Source: Liolophura sinensis
Lineage: Eukaryota; Mollusca; Polyplacophora; Chitonida; Chitonidae
Length of the DNA: 60,000 nt
Assembly (NCBI RefSeq): GCF_032854445.1
Contig: NC_088297.1
Span: 11,124,163 to 11,184,162 of the forward strand
Reading direction: 5' to 3'
Below the pieces are notes generated by a model. It searched no databases, had not been told where the DNA came from, and saw only the letters and a list, made by a program, of their open reading frames with translations. The translations under genes were made by a program, and so were the position numbers. Shown here one piece after another: positions 1-10,662 of this stretch (within the stretch, counting starts at the first letter, position 1; every line of letters starts with the position of its first letter).

Positions 1-206
1 ACTGAATAAAACCTACAGCTTGGCTGAAAGAGCTTAACTGACCGGAACACGACGAAATAAAACACAACAAACTATGTAAAACACACAGTGAACAAAAATT
101 TAAAAATATATATGTAAATAACCGAACAGTACAAAACTGAGAGGAAATGAGTACATATAGTTTAGATGCGTATACCTTTGGCTGTGAATGGTACATATTT
201 GTTAGC

Positions 207-346
207 CCTTAAGCGGGAAGGTCTTTCAGCAACCTGCGGATGGTTGTTGGTTTCCCCCAGGCTGTGCCCGATTTTCTCCCACCAGAATGCTGGCCGCCGT
301 CGCATAAGTGAAATATTCTTGAATGCGGCATAAAACACCATTCCAA

Positions 347-405
<59 letters not shown>
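207..405 (+). mobile_element. (AATA)n SINE, 5'-truncated, with target duplication
   Basis: It holds GCAACCTGCGGATGG, the core GCTGGCCGCCGTCGCATAAG and a long (AAAT)n tail. The 12-bp target duplication ATATTTGTTAGC is at 195-206 and 406-417. The tRNA-like head is missing. Confidence 0.9.
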
Positions 406-556
406 ATATTTGTTAGCATGAACGTTAATGTCCAGTCGATTCTACTCACGTACGGAAAACGTTTTAGGAGACCTATTCGGCTTTACAAGAGCAATGTATA
501 TCTAGAATATTTTATTTGTCTTATTCGCATATATGTTCACTATATAGTGTTCACGC

Positions 557-770
557 AAAAAGTAATCTGTTAAATTTGACAGAAAGTCTGTTGTCTGCTT
601 TTCACCAGATTATTCTATTAAATTTAATGCTCATATTCTATTAATTCTGTACATAGATTCTATTAGACTAAACCGGAAGTTGTGTTGAATATGACATCGT
701 ATTGTGTTATGATAACACAATAAATTTTAGCATCACTTAGACAACAGACTTTCTGTTAAAATTAAACACG
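557..770. mobile_element. MITE-like element A, copy 1
   Basis: Ends TAATCTGTTAAATTTGACAG...GTCTGTTGTCTG and, inverted, CAGACTTTCTGTTAAAATT (right end near 765). TIRs are about 35 bp. Internal words ATTCTATTAA recur. No coding sequence. Confidence 0.8.
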
Positions 771-779
771 TTAACTTTT

Positions 780-1600
780 GGGTGTTCTTCAGATTTCCTT
801 TCCCTTCTGTACAGTTTTGCGGAAACATGAATTATGTTTTCTTTTCAATGACTCTATACAGACCCACTGAATAACATCGTCTATATGTGTTGTGTTGTAG
901 ACTTGCAAATATAAGCAAAAATGAGATTTACGGTAAAAAATCACATTTTCAGGAGGGAAACCAGAAAGTTATAAAATGCTGCTGTGTACCAACAGTCTCT
1001 GGAGAAACTGTAATGGATCTCTGTAGATGACAAACTGTCAGAAGCCATATGTTAGAGAAAATGAAATGAATCTCCGAATCGTGTTATGATCTTGGCGATT
1101 TGCATAATCCGAGCGGTATGATTACACTCATCGATTACTCAAGATTACTCAGGTAGATGAAGGCACCGAGATATATAGCTTATATCCTGTGGTTACTCAA
1201 ACTATTCAGAAGTATGGTCAACACAGTACTTAAACATGAAACTTGAATGGTAAATTTATTCTAATATAAAACACAACTGCAGTTTTCAACATAAATACAT
1301 AAATATGGATCCTTGATTTAGACATTAAATTAATGGTTCTCTAAAGTTTCAGTTTGAGAGTTATTAACAAAAAGTTCACTTTTGACAATCTTATTGTGTT
1401 CAGTTTGTAACAAAAATCCGAAAATCCCCTATGACGTATTCAGAGTGAGTGTCTATACACACTTGATGAGTGTCACTCCTGCACATCATTGATCCAGTGG
1501 TTCAATGCGAAAGTTCAGTGATCTAATGATTTAAGGATTCATTCACAAATCCAAAACCCTAATCCAAAACTGATGAGTCCAGCCCACGAATGACCCAATG
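780..1600. other. No gene seen
   Basis: AT-rich sequence with no ORF above chance and no recognised repeat. Confidence 0.6.
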
Positions 1601-1610
1601 ATCATTAACA

Positions 1611-1745
1611 GGCCCAGGCCTCTGTTTCATGAAATTCACTTAGCTAAGTAGCCTTAACTAACATAACGACGCATGCTTTAGAGATATAAAGTCTACATAG
1701 CTAAGGGCAACTTAACACTAAGTAAGTTTCATGAAACTGGCCTCA
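1611..1745. mobile_element. MITE-like element C, 135 bp
   Basis: AGGCCTCTGTTTCATGAAAT at the left and GTTTCATGAAACTGGCCTC at the right are inverted repeats; CTTAGCTAAG and TAGCTAAGG lie inside. Confidence 0.7.
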
Positions 1746-2250
1746 GAATCTTACACTAAGCTCAGTTTGGATTCACATTTATTGAATTTAATAATTTAAT
1801 TGAATGCTGCCCAAGTCATTCCTTTGAAAATGAGCAATTCACAAAATTAGTTTGTGAAACTCCAAACCGAATGATCATCAGAATACGGTTTGGGATTTTG
1901 GAGGGTCTTCACAATCTCAATGATTGGAGAATCCTTCACCTGGTCAAAATTTAGTTTTGAATTCAACGTAACATCTTGAACTTCTCCAGAAACTCGATGG
2001 TCCTCAAACCATTCCTCAGAAAACGAGTGATTCCCAAACTTGTTTGGTTATACTCTAAACTGAATGATCATTTATTTCCAGTTTTGTAATTCCAATCTAA
2101 ATGGTTAGATTCCAAGATACTAGTAATATGCGAGGTACTAGTTCAGTGAAATGACCGAGTTCAAACGGGTTTTGGGGCATATCTAAAAACTGAGGATTGC
2201 TTCTTGTACACTGAATTTAGTCCATGAATGATCCAGTGATCAATAAACGC

Positions 2251-2460
2251 CCTGAGCTGAACCTGTCAAAACTGCAGAAAGATAGGTTCATGTTCTCTGA
2301 ATCGATTCGGCGGAACGTTTAAAACGTCGAAAACGAAAGACAAACAGTAGAATTTGGTGATCAATCATCAGAAAATCTACTCCACTACGATCGAGCCACC
2401 CTGAGCTGAACCTGTCAAACTGCAGAAAGATAGGTTCTCTGAATCGATTCGGAGCGTACA
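2251..2460. repeat. Direct repeat of about 55 bp, 150 bp apart
   Basis: CCTGAGCTGAACCTGTCAAA...TAGGTTC...TCTGAATCGATTCGG occurs at 2251 and again at 2401. Region 1590-2240 also has looser copies of AATGATCCAGTGATCAATAA. Confidence 0.8.
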
Positions 2461-2699
2461 TAATCGGCAAGCATATGGTGCTTCTCTATGTATGCAACCA
2501 TGGAGGTAGAGCATGAAACCCACGTGAAAACCGAAGACACCCTCAATGACAATGACAATTGTAACAGTCGGAGTCCTGGTTTCACATACATACGAGACGA
2601 ATAATATATCGAAGTTGAACTTGGGGTGGTAGCTGAGATGGGGATGGTGAAGAAACTTTTGATGGTTCACCATCTATGGGTGGTTCATGAAATGTGGAT

Positions 2700-3290
2700 G
2701 GTAATTGAGAAGGAGATGACGAAGGACCTTGGGTTGGTTCATGATCTGTGGTATTCCAGGAACTGAGGATGGTAATTGAGAAGGAGATGACTAAGGACCT
2801 TGGGTTGGTTCATGATCTGTGGTATTCCAGGAACTGAGGATGGTAATTGAGAAGGAGATGACTAAGGACCTTGGGTTGGTTCATGATCTGTGGTATTCCA
2901 GGAACTGAGGATGGTAATTGAGAAGGAGATGACGAAGGACCTTGGGTTGGTTCATGATCTGTGGTATTCCAGGAACTGAGGATGGTAATTGAGAAGGAGA
3001 TGACGAAGGACCTTGGGTTGGTTCATGATCTGTGGTATTCCAGGAACTGAGGATGGTAATTGAGAAGGAGATGACGAAGGACCTTGGGTTGGTTCATGAT
3101 CTGTGGTATTCCAGGAACTGAGGATGGTAATTGAGAAGGAGATGACGAAGGACCTTGGGTTGGTTCATGATCTGTGGTATTCCAGGAACTGAGGATGGTA
3201 ATTGAGAAGGAGATGACGAAGGACCTTGGGTTGGTTCATGATCTGTGGTATTCCAGGAACTGAGGATGGTAATTGAGATGGGGATAGTGA
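2700..3290. repeat. 71-bp minisatellite, eight copies
   Basis: GGTAATTGAGAAGGAGATGA begins at 2700, 2771, 2842, 2913, 2984, 3055, 3126 and 3197, and a last partial copy starts at 3268. Copies are almost identical. The minus-strand proline- and histidine-rich ORFs across it are by-products, since 71 is not a multiple of three. Confidence 0.95.
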
Positions 3291-3420
3291 ATGAATTTTG
3301 TGTGGTTACCGACACTTGTGTTTTTCAAGACCTTTGGGTAGTTCTGAATGTGAGGACTCCAATTGGGATGGAGATGGTGAAGAACTCTGGGGTTGTTCAG
3401 GGACCTTGCAGTGTATAGTT

Positions 3421-4010
3421 CAGGATGTGTGGGTTGTTTAGAAGCTGAGGATAGCAATTAGGATGAGGATGGAGAATGACCTTGTAGGAAATAGCTCAGG
3501 ATGTGTGGGTAGTTTAGAAGCTAAGGATGGTAATTGGGATCTGGATGGAGAACGACATCGCATTATATAATTCAGAATGTGTGGGTAGTTTAGAAGCTGA
3601 GGATAGTGCATGTAATTGGTATGGCTATGGAGAAGGACCTTGCCCTTAGATAGTTCAGGATGTGTGGGTAGTTTAGAAGCTGAGGATAGTAATTGGGATG
3701 AGGATGGAGAAGGACCTTGTAGTATGTAGTTCAGGATGTGTGGGTAGTTTAGAAGCTGAGGATAGTAATTGGGATCTGGATGGAGAATGACCTTGTAGTA
3801 AATAGCTCAGGATGTGTGGGTAGTTTAGAAGCTGAGGATAGTAATTGGGATGGGGATGGAGAGGGACCTTGCAGTATGTAGTTCAGGATGTGTGGGTAGT
3901 TTAGAAGCTGGGGATAGTAATTGGGATGGGGATCATCGTGTGAGATAGTTCAGGATGTGTGAGTAGTTTAGAAGCTGAGGATACTAATTTTGATGGGGAT
4001 TGAGAAGAAA
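3421..4010. repeat. 76-bp minisatellite, eight diverged copies
   Basis: CAGGATGTGTGGGTAGTTTA or a near match starts at 3421, 3497, 3573, 3656, 3732, 3808, 3884 and 3951. Spacing is mostly 76 bp, with one of 83 and one of 67. It shares ATAGTAATTGGGATGGGGAT-type words with the 71-bp block, so the two are probably relatives. Confidence 0.9.
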
Positions 4011-4104
4011 CTTGGAGTGGTTTAAATTTTACTGATGATACCAGAGCTGCTTAGAATACTGGAGACCTGGATAGTAGTTTTATCCGGATGAAGACTGAAT
4101 TAAT

Positions 4105-4218
4105 AAATGCCCATCATTAATCGTATCGGTGTTTAATAAACCGGTTACGGCTACATAAAACCATATCCATCAGTAATCGTATCGGTGTTTAATAAACCGG
4201 TCACGGCTACATAAAGCC
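4105..4218. repeat. Tandem duplication of about 61 bp
   Basis: TAATCGTATCGGTGTTTAAT and CGGCTACATAAA occur twice in a row (from about 4114 and 4175). Confidence 0.85.
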
Positions 4219-4221
4219 TTG

Positions 4222-4510
4222 TTTCAATTTTATTGTATATCAAATGGTATGACAATAAATCACTTGGAGTAATTCTAGATCAATGACCGCTAGTAAATTG
4301 CAATTAACAATACTGTATATTTGTTTTTTTTTCTAGTCAAGCCATGGTGCTAGGGGGCCATTTAATGTTCTACTATTGATACAGTAAGCACTAACAGTTA
4401 GAATAAAACCTTTACTGAAGTATATAGACATATTTCAACGGTTACATGTAACCATTTGCCAGCTATCAGAGGACTGTTGTCGCTGTTCTGGTTTTTCTCT
4501 CTGTGCTCTG
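4222..4510. repeat. Dispersed family D, copy 1
   Basis: Shares AATTCTAGA..., AAATTGCAATTAAC, CATGGTGCTAGGG, ACAGTTAGAATAAAA, GGTTACATG...ACCATTTGCCAGC and TGTCGTCGCTGTTCTGG words with the other D copies. Non-coding, no clear ends. Confidence 0.7.
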
Positions 4511-6409
4511 CGACAAAATTATATTAATAACATGTACGCGAAATTCGGGGAAACCATGTATCTAAAATGTATAGGTATACCCATGGATACAAATTATGTG
4601 CTCTTTTTTTGGCTGACCTACGGTATATTGATTATCTGCTAGATTTAAACAGTCCACATACACAAAAGGCTGTCAAAGACATGCACTTGGCTTTACTGGA
4701 TTTAAACGAAACGACTTGAAAGGCCAAAACAGTTTCCTCTTTTGCCGACTTTTTGGCAAAAGAGGGATAGTTTCAGTTTTTAGATTGCAAATTGTGCTAA
4801 CTTGGATAGCAATAGGCCTATCGGGAAGAGTCCTGCATATGGAGTGTACATATCTCGCTTAGTAGCACTTGTTAGATCCTAAGTGTTACTTGTGCAATAT
4901 TTCAATCAACGTCACAAAGTAATACTGCAAACGCTGATGTGTCAAGGTTATTCCAGCAATCGCCTTCACTCTAAATTTCTTAACTTTTACCATGAGTATA
5001 ATTCTCTTATAAGTAAATAACTATGCATATACACTCCAGTTAGATCGACAGGTTGGATATGCGAACAGCTGAAATCAAAATGTAAATGAGATAAATATTT
5101 TCGACATGTTATACACTGGCATGATGCACGGTTTGAACGCTGAACGCATGAACGCATCTATACTAACGAATCCGTCTTTATTCCATACTTTAAATAGTTT
5201 CTTAGTTCATCAGTGGTTTGTGTTGGACGTCGATTTGGGAATTGGCCTTTTGATTATTTACGTGGAACGTCCATTTTGGTTGACCATTGGTCTGCGAATG
5301 TCTGCTTTGTATACAACTGTTGTCTCCACTACATGTAAAACTAGCTCATTCTTCATCTGATGTTTGTGTTTTTCTTTTAAGTAGTGATTTACAAGTAGGT
5401 ACATGCCAGATTTGTAATGGATCACCACGACTGTGAAAACGAGCTCATTATTCATCTCCCATATGAAAAGTTAGAAAACTGACTAATATCTATCATTTCT
5501 TTCATAGAAGGTGTTTTTTGTTGTGGGACTCATCTGCCAGTGAAGATTGATCTGCCATTGTGTAATTTAGAAAACCAAACTGACACTTTGATGTTGCAAC
5601 AAGAACAACAACAACAACAACAACACAGTATTACAATACGAATTTCGTGCACGAAAGTGGTGAAAAAGGAAAATACGACAAAGAACAAGTTAGATTTTGT
5701 CTATATGACTTTTGGGGGAGAATGTGTAGTTTGTACAAAACCATGTAAGAGCAGCACCCACATAGCAAACGCATAAAGGAACAAATTATTCCTTTTAAAC
5801 GTTTTTGGCCACAGGAAAAGAAATAATAATTTCCCATTTGCACCAATACTCTTACGCTCACCGGGCAGAGTGTAATTTAAATATTGTCTTTTCTGACTCT
5901 TTGACTAAAAATACTTCCATGGAAATCAGTTCACTGTGTTCATTAATGCTTAACAACACATGAATTGAGCCTATACCCCGATATATTTCGATATTTCAAG
6001 AAGCGCGTTCGTTATTCATTTTCCGTGAAAAGCGTATTTGTGGGACAATAAGTGAAAGGAAAATAACTGGCCATTGTGGTGACGTGAGAAACATGACTTC
6101 CTAGAGGAGGAAGGCTACTTTAGAAGACTATAGTAATTTCGCCCAGTCCAAAACCATAACTATGTCCCAAACAAATCTTGATGCATATCTCATCTCGGCT
6201 CATCGTGAAACTGCTTTCGGTGTAAACACTGGAACCAAGACATTCCACATCTTCGGCACAGCGTTCCAGAGAAGAAGCAACTGAGTATATGCCAGAATGG
6301 GTAAAATGACTGTTGAATAGAGCCGAAAACGACTCGAAAAGCAAACACACGATCAAGTGTTATGCATATAGATACACATAATTGTTTATAATGTTTTACA
6401 TAATGCTGT
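4511..6409. other. No defensible gene; (CAA)n tract
   Basis: A (CAA)n run lies at about 5596-5624. Short ORFs at 5106-5360 (+), 5540-5776 (+, polyQ from the CAA run) and 6356-6120 (-, somewhat Cys-containing) have no motif or splice support. Confidence 0.5.
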
Positions 6410-6422
6410 TCAAACAGGTGTC

Positions 6423-6788
6423 GACCGGCCCGGATAGCACAGTTGGTAGAGCGTCCGCTTCGGGACCGGTAGATCCAGGATCAATCCTTGATCGAGTCAC
6501 ACCTAAGACTTTAAAAGAGGAAGTTGTAACTTCCTCGCTTGGCGTTCAGCATGAAGGGGATAGTGCAACGACTGGTTGACCCGTATCAGTATAATGGCTC
6601 GGGCGGGGCGGCTTGCTTGCCTTCGGTAAGTCGTCTCAGTGAGGCAGCACTAAATAAAAGAGTGGTGGAAATCCGTCCTGCAACAAGGAGGCACATTACA
6701 CGTACATGCACCCTAATGATTCCTTCGTCGTCATATGACTGAAAAATTGTTGAGAACGACGTAAAACCCCAAGCACTCACTCACTCAC
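6423..6788 (+). mobile_element. tRNA-derived SINE with (ACTC)n tail, complete
   Basis: The head GGATAGCACAGTTGGTAGAG with a box-B-like GGATCAATCC is a tRNA-derived pol III promoter. The 3' end is GAACGACGTAAAACCCC followed by (ACTC)n. A perfect 13-bp target duplication TCAAACAGGTGTC flanks it (6410-6422 and 6789-6801). This family differs from the (AATA)n SINE elsewhere in the window. Confidence 0.9.
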
Positions 6789-6801
6789 TCAAACAGGTGT
6801 C

Positions 6802-8512
6802 AGCATAAAAAGCCATTAATAAAATAGTTTATATGTATATATCCAAATTTAGCGGAGAACTATTTACGGACTGCGCATGGCAGGACCATAAACGGAGATC
6901 GTTTAATCGGGGAGTTTAAGAGTTGGATGTCTTTTGTCATCAAAACAAACAAAAAAAAAAGCAAACAAAAAAAACCAGTCCTACTGTGTCATGTGAATGG
7001 TGAAAAATGTTAGGCAACCTTTGCTGATATTAATTTACCGATCACCTGTTTCGCCCGTTTTCAAGGGAACAAATGACACCTCTTTCTTTTAGGAACTTCT
7101 CAAGTCCACAGACATTCAGATTCTCAATCTTCCGTATCATTCATCTCCTCTAAATTACTTTTTATGACACTTTTTTCAGACGCCTTGGTTATAGTGAATG
7201 TGATAAAACGTTATCGGATAACATTTTTGATCCGGTCACATGATACAGTTGGACTTTTTCTAAGACAAATGACCTCATTATTATATTGTGCAAAAGGAAA
7301 CACCGACATGCTTGTTGTCTCCTGGATAAGTGCGAGTGAAGGATTCTCGAACATGAGATTAAGCCAGTAGTCCTTTGTGAGAACCTGAAAACCCCTTAAC
7401 TTTTAATATGTAGATCTCACTTGTCATTCTCAATTATTTATTTCATTGGTGTTTTACGCCATACTCAAAAATAATTCACCTATACGACGGCGGCCAGCAT
7501 TATAGGTAGAGGAAACAGGGCACAGCTCTGGGAAAGCCCGCGACCATCGGCATGTTGTGATAGACCATCCCAAGTGCGAACGGAAGGGAAACCAGCATGA
7601 GATGGACTTGAACTCACAAGGATCACCATGGGGAAAATTTCTTGGGTCACTATGTTGCGCCACGCGCTAACCACCAGGCCACGGAGGCCCATCTAGATGT
7701 CAAAGCGTTATCTCTCCTTCCAAGGTCCTATATTATAAAAATCCGATAGTAACAAAGGATTTGTGACTTCTTTGTCTCACGAAATGTGTACAAACGGTTA
7801 ATAAACGCATTTTAGATTAGGCAATGTTATTTAGTTTCAAGTAACACTATTATCATTTTTAGAGATAATATTTTCCGGACTCAGCAAAGACTGGTATGCC
7901 GAAGATTGCCTGTTCAGGAGACCTTGCCGGGCTTCGAACCAGCGACCTAAAGTCAGCAATATGTGCATAGATATTGGCAGTCTTGGTACATAGGTCAAAC
8001 TTCACAAAAAACCCCGAGCTGAATCAGACTACACAAAAGAAAATGTTAGCGTTGATTTTGTTAATGTACTTAGTTTTTGTTAATTAAACACGTGATTGGC
8101 GGTAATTAAGGCTCTTGTAATTAAAGTTGGCTCAGAAATCTCAATCTTTATCAAGTATATCTTGGTGTGCTTTGGTGATATATTCATCCGTACCTATTAA
8201 ACTAATTTGTGGGTTTCTTTGGCAAAGTCCACAGTAATAAGTACAGTATATAGTACTTTAAACAAAGCCGTTTGGATTTGCAATGTGTCAGATCTACACA
8301 CTCTAGGTCAGACCGGTTGCCCTCACGACCATGAACAAATCCTTCTGGGCTCCGGTACTGTTAAACTTTGTGCCCTTAAACTGTTCATCTTTGTTTGAGC
8401 CAGCGTATGTTTTTGTTTTAATGTTGTACGGTTTATAAAAAGCGATGACCGTAAAGTAGTAGTACAAACCCGTGACAGCGTACATATTAATAACATTTTA
8501 GTTAATTCTGCT
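6802..8512. other. Apart from the SINE at 7437-7691, no gene seen
   Basis: A-rich run near 6945-6980. GCCGGGCTTCGAACCAGCGA near 7925 resembles a tRNA-type box B and recurs loosely at 25545, so it may be another SINE scrap. Confidence 0.5.
7437..7691 (-). mobile_element. (AATA)n SINE, near full length
   Basis: Minus-strand copy with tRNA-like head GGCCTGGTGGTTAGCGCG (box A) and GAGTTCAAGTCC (box B), core and short tail. The ORFs across it are repeat artefacts. Confidence 0.9.
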
Positions 8513-8690
8513 ATGGTGATATGGGGACATTTAAATTTTTAAAGGACAACTTTTAAAGGACATACATGAACAGTTTAACATAAAATCATAACTGAAGTAA
8601 ACTGTGAAGAGGCCTTATTTCACTGGTTACATGTGACCATTGACAGCCAACACTCCGTCGTCTGGTTTTACTTCCGAAACTATTTCATGG
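8513..8690. repeat. Dispersed family D, partial copy 2
   Basis: ATGAACAGTTTAACATAAAA, then TATTTCACTGGTTACATGTG and CTCCGTCGTCTGGTTTTAC. Confidence 0.65.
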
Positions 8691-8699
8691 CCGTATATA

Positions 8700-9020
8700 C
8701 TATTGTAAAAGCTTCATATGGAACCAAAAAGCCTCAATACAATCACACCTCTGCAATGAAAAAGGTACCACACAAACACATGATATGAGATATTTATCTA
8801 AAATGCAGGTGAATTCAGAAAGTGGGTTCTTCGATATAATGCCATGGGTTCCAGTACATATTGGGCTTAAGCCTCTTGGTCTATTACATAACCGCTTACC
8901 AGGTATATAGCTGAGATCATGCGCAGTAAACATGGGCGATAACTCATACACGGTAAGGGCTTGGTCGGTGTTAAAATATTTATACAACACCCACCAAGGT
9001 TTATGATTCCGCTGCATGTT
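8700..9020 (-). other. Weak exon-like minus-strand ORF
   Basis: From the ATG at 9017 it reads MQRNHKPWWVLYKYFNTDQA and reaches a donor-like GTAAGC after about 40 codons (IPG|GTAAGC). Nothing else supports it. Confidence 0.15.
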
Positions 9021-9227
9021 ATATTATGCATGACGTTCATTGATTAGTGTAAAGCGGTAAATAATATTTGTGTTATGGAGATCTTTGATAATGTGAAGCA
9101 ATCGTGTATTGGGAATAAAAGTCTGACACCGTGCACAAAATAGACCTACAGACAATGTGTATTTGCATTTCCTATAAAATTAAAATCAATCTCAAAATCA
9201 GGATTACGTATCGTACGGGTTTATTGC

Positions 9228-9920
9228 TCGTAAATTGATGCTGTTAAAACATTTACAGAACAGTTAGAATATATTCGTAAACTGACAGGAGGTCGTACTT
9301 CACCCGTTATGTGTGACAATTTGCCAAGTGCAACACTGTCGTCGATGCTCTGGTATTACTATTACTATTTTAGACCAGTGACGTCTAATAAATTGCAATT
9401 GCAATAAATTGCAATTAATATCACTGCATATTTTTTAACCTAATTCTGATTAGGCCATGGTGCTAAAATAACAAACATTGACTGAGGTAGATTGACAAGA
9501 GGACGTATTTCACAAGTTACCTGTGACCATTTGACAGCTATCACACTGTCTTTAATTATAATGTTTTCCTGCATAAACCAGGATTCTGCTGGTGGACTAA
9601 CTATCCCCTAGGCCTTGTCCCTTTGCATTGTTTTAATGGAATTGTATGTTAAATGGGATGACAACACAGCATTTTAAGTAATTCTAGACCGGTGAAGTCT
9701 AAAAAATTGCAATTAACATCACTTCATTTTGACCTAATTCTCCTTAAGCTGGGGTACTAGGGCCGTGTAACTTGCCACTGTTCATGCAATTACATGAACA
9801 GTGTAAGACGAATACCCGTATTTCACGGGTTACGTGTGATCATTTTGCCAGCCATTACACTGTCGTCGCTGTTCTTGTCTTACTCTCTATGCTGTGTGTC
9901 TTTAATTATATCTCTTTAGT
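9228..9920. repeat. Dispersed family D, cluster of about three copies
   Basis: The word for 'cacgtatttcac...gttacgtgtgaccatttgccagc' recurs near 9290, 9510 and 9820. The word AAATTGCAATTAA recurs at about 9405 and 9705, and a TTCTG..TTAGGCCATGGTGCTA-type word appears in each. Copies are joined head to tail with deletions. Small plus-strand ORFs across it have no support. Confidence 0.7.
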
Positions 9921-9937
9921 CTTTTACATTTATTTAT

Positions 9938-10045
9938 TTATTTGATACTCGAGAATATTTCACTTATACGACGGCGGCCAGCATTATGGTGGAAGGAAAC
10001 CAGGCAGTGCACTGAGGAAACCCACGACCATCCGCATGTTGCTGG
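9938..10045 (-). mobile_element. (AATA)n SINE, 3' part
   Basis: (ATTT)n, then ACGACGGCGGCCAGCATTAT and the CCACGACCATCCGCATGTTG segment on the plus strand. The head is missing. Confidence 0.85.
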
Positions 10046-10662
10046 CAGTTTTTTACATAGTACTGGTGCCAACAGTGGCAGATGTGTTTTGTTGACTTTA
10101 ATTCAATTTGGGAGAAACTAATGCTCACAATTTGCTGAGTTTATTGAGCAGAAGAATCTTTTGGTTTTCTTGCAGTACCACATCGAAGTTTTCATATCGA
10201 CCACGAGAGCATGATATACATTTAAGAAGTAGATAATCAAAGTTTTCAAAAAGCTTCCCCCCCCCACCCACCAAAGAAAAAAAGGGCTCTTAACAAGAAA
10301 AAAATTGTGTCGTATTTGGACGCTGATTTGCAACATCGATGACCTATTCTCACAAGTACGTCTTCTTAGCTTAAACTTTCTCTTTCTTTTCTTTTTAGCC
10401 CTGGACTAGCCACTGGGCATTTATTTGTGTTTCTGACCACGCTTTTACAATGTATATTGCACGTGCTCTTGGCGTAGAGTGTGTATGCCATACTTATATG
10501 TTCGCTGAGAGTGACCTCCCTTGATTGGGCACTTTCATTGGCCAAGCGAAATAAAGTCACTCAACATGAATGTGCTTTTGCAAAGTTTGGAACAATTTTG
10601 CGTAGATGTAAACTGTTGAGCAATCACCCCCATTCAACGGTAAACCAATCTGGACATCGTGG
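10046..10662. other. 3' flank of the NACHT gene
   Basis: A C-run (CTTCCCCCCCCCACCC) lies near 10256. The only functional hint is a minus-strand AATAAA at about 10425-10420, some 240 nt past the NACHT stop. Confidence 0.4.

Noticed and set aside
3094-3457. Minus-strand proline- and histidine-rich ORFs
   Set aside because: They lie wholly in the 71-bp minisatellite. The unit is not a multiple of three, so the frame rotates between copies.
2700-4010. CRISPR-like regular repeats
   Set aside because: Units are contiguous tandem repeats without unique spacers, and the DNA is eukaryotic.
5540-5776. Short ORF with polyglutamine
   Set aside because: The glutamines come from a (CAA)n microsatellite; no domain and no splice evidence.
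6435-6505. tRNA-like sequence at the start of the (ACTC)n SINE
   Set aside because: It is the pol III promoter head of the SINE with SINE body and target duplications, not a free tRNA gene.
7920-7960. Possible tRNA gene (TTCGAACC-like box)
   Set aside because: No cloverleaf or box A at the right distance; more likely a decayed SINE head.
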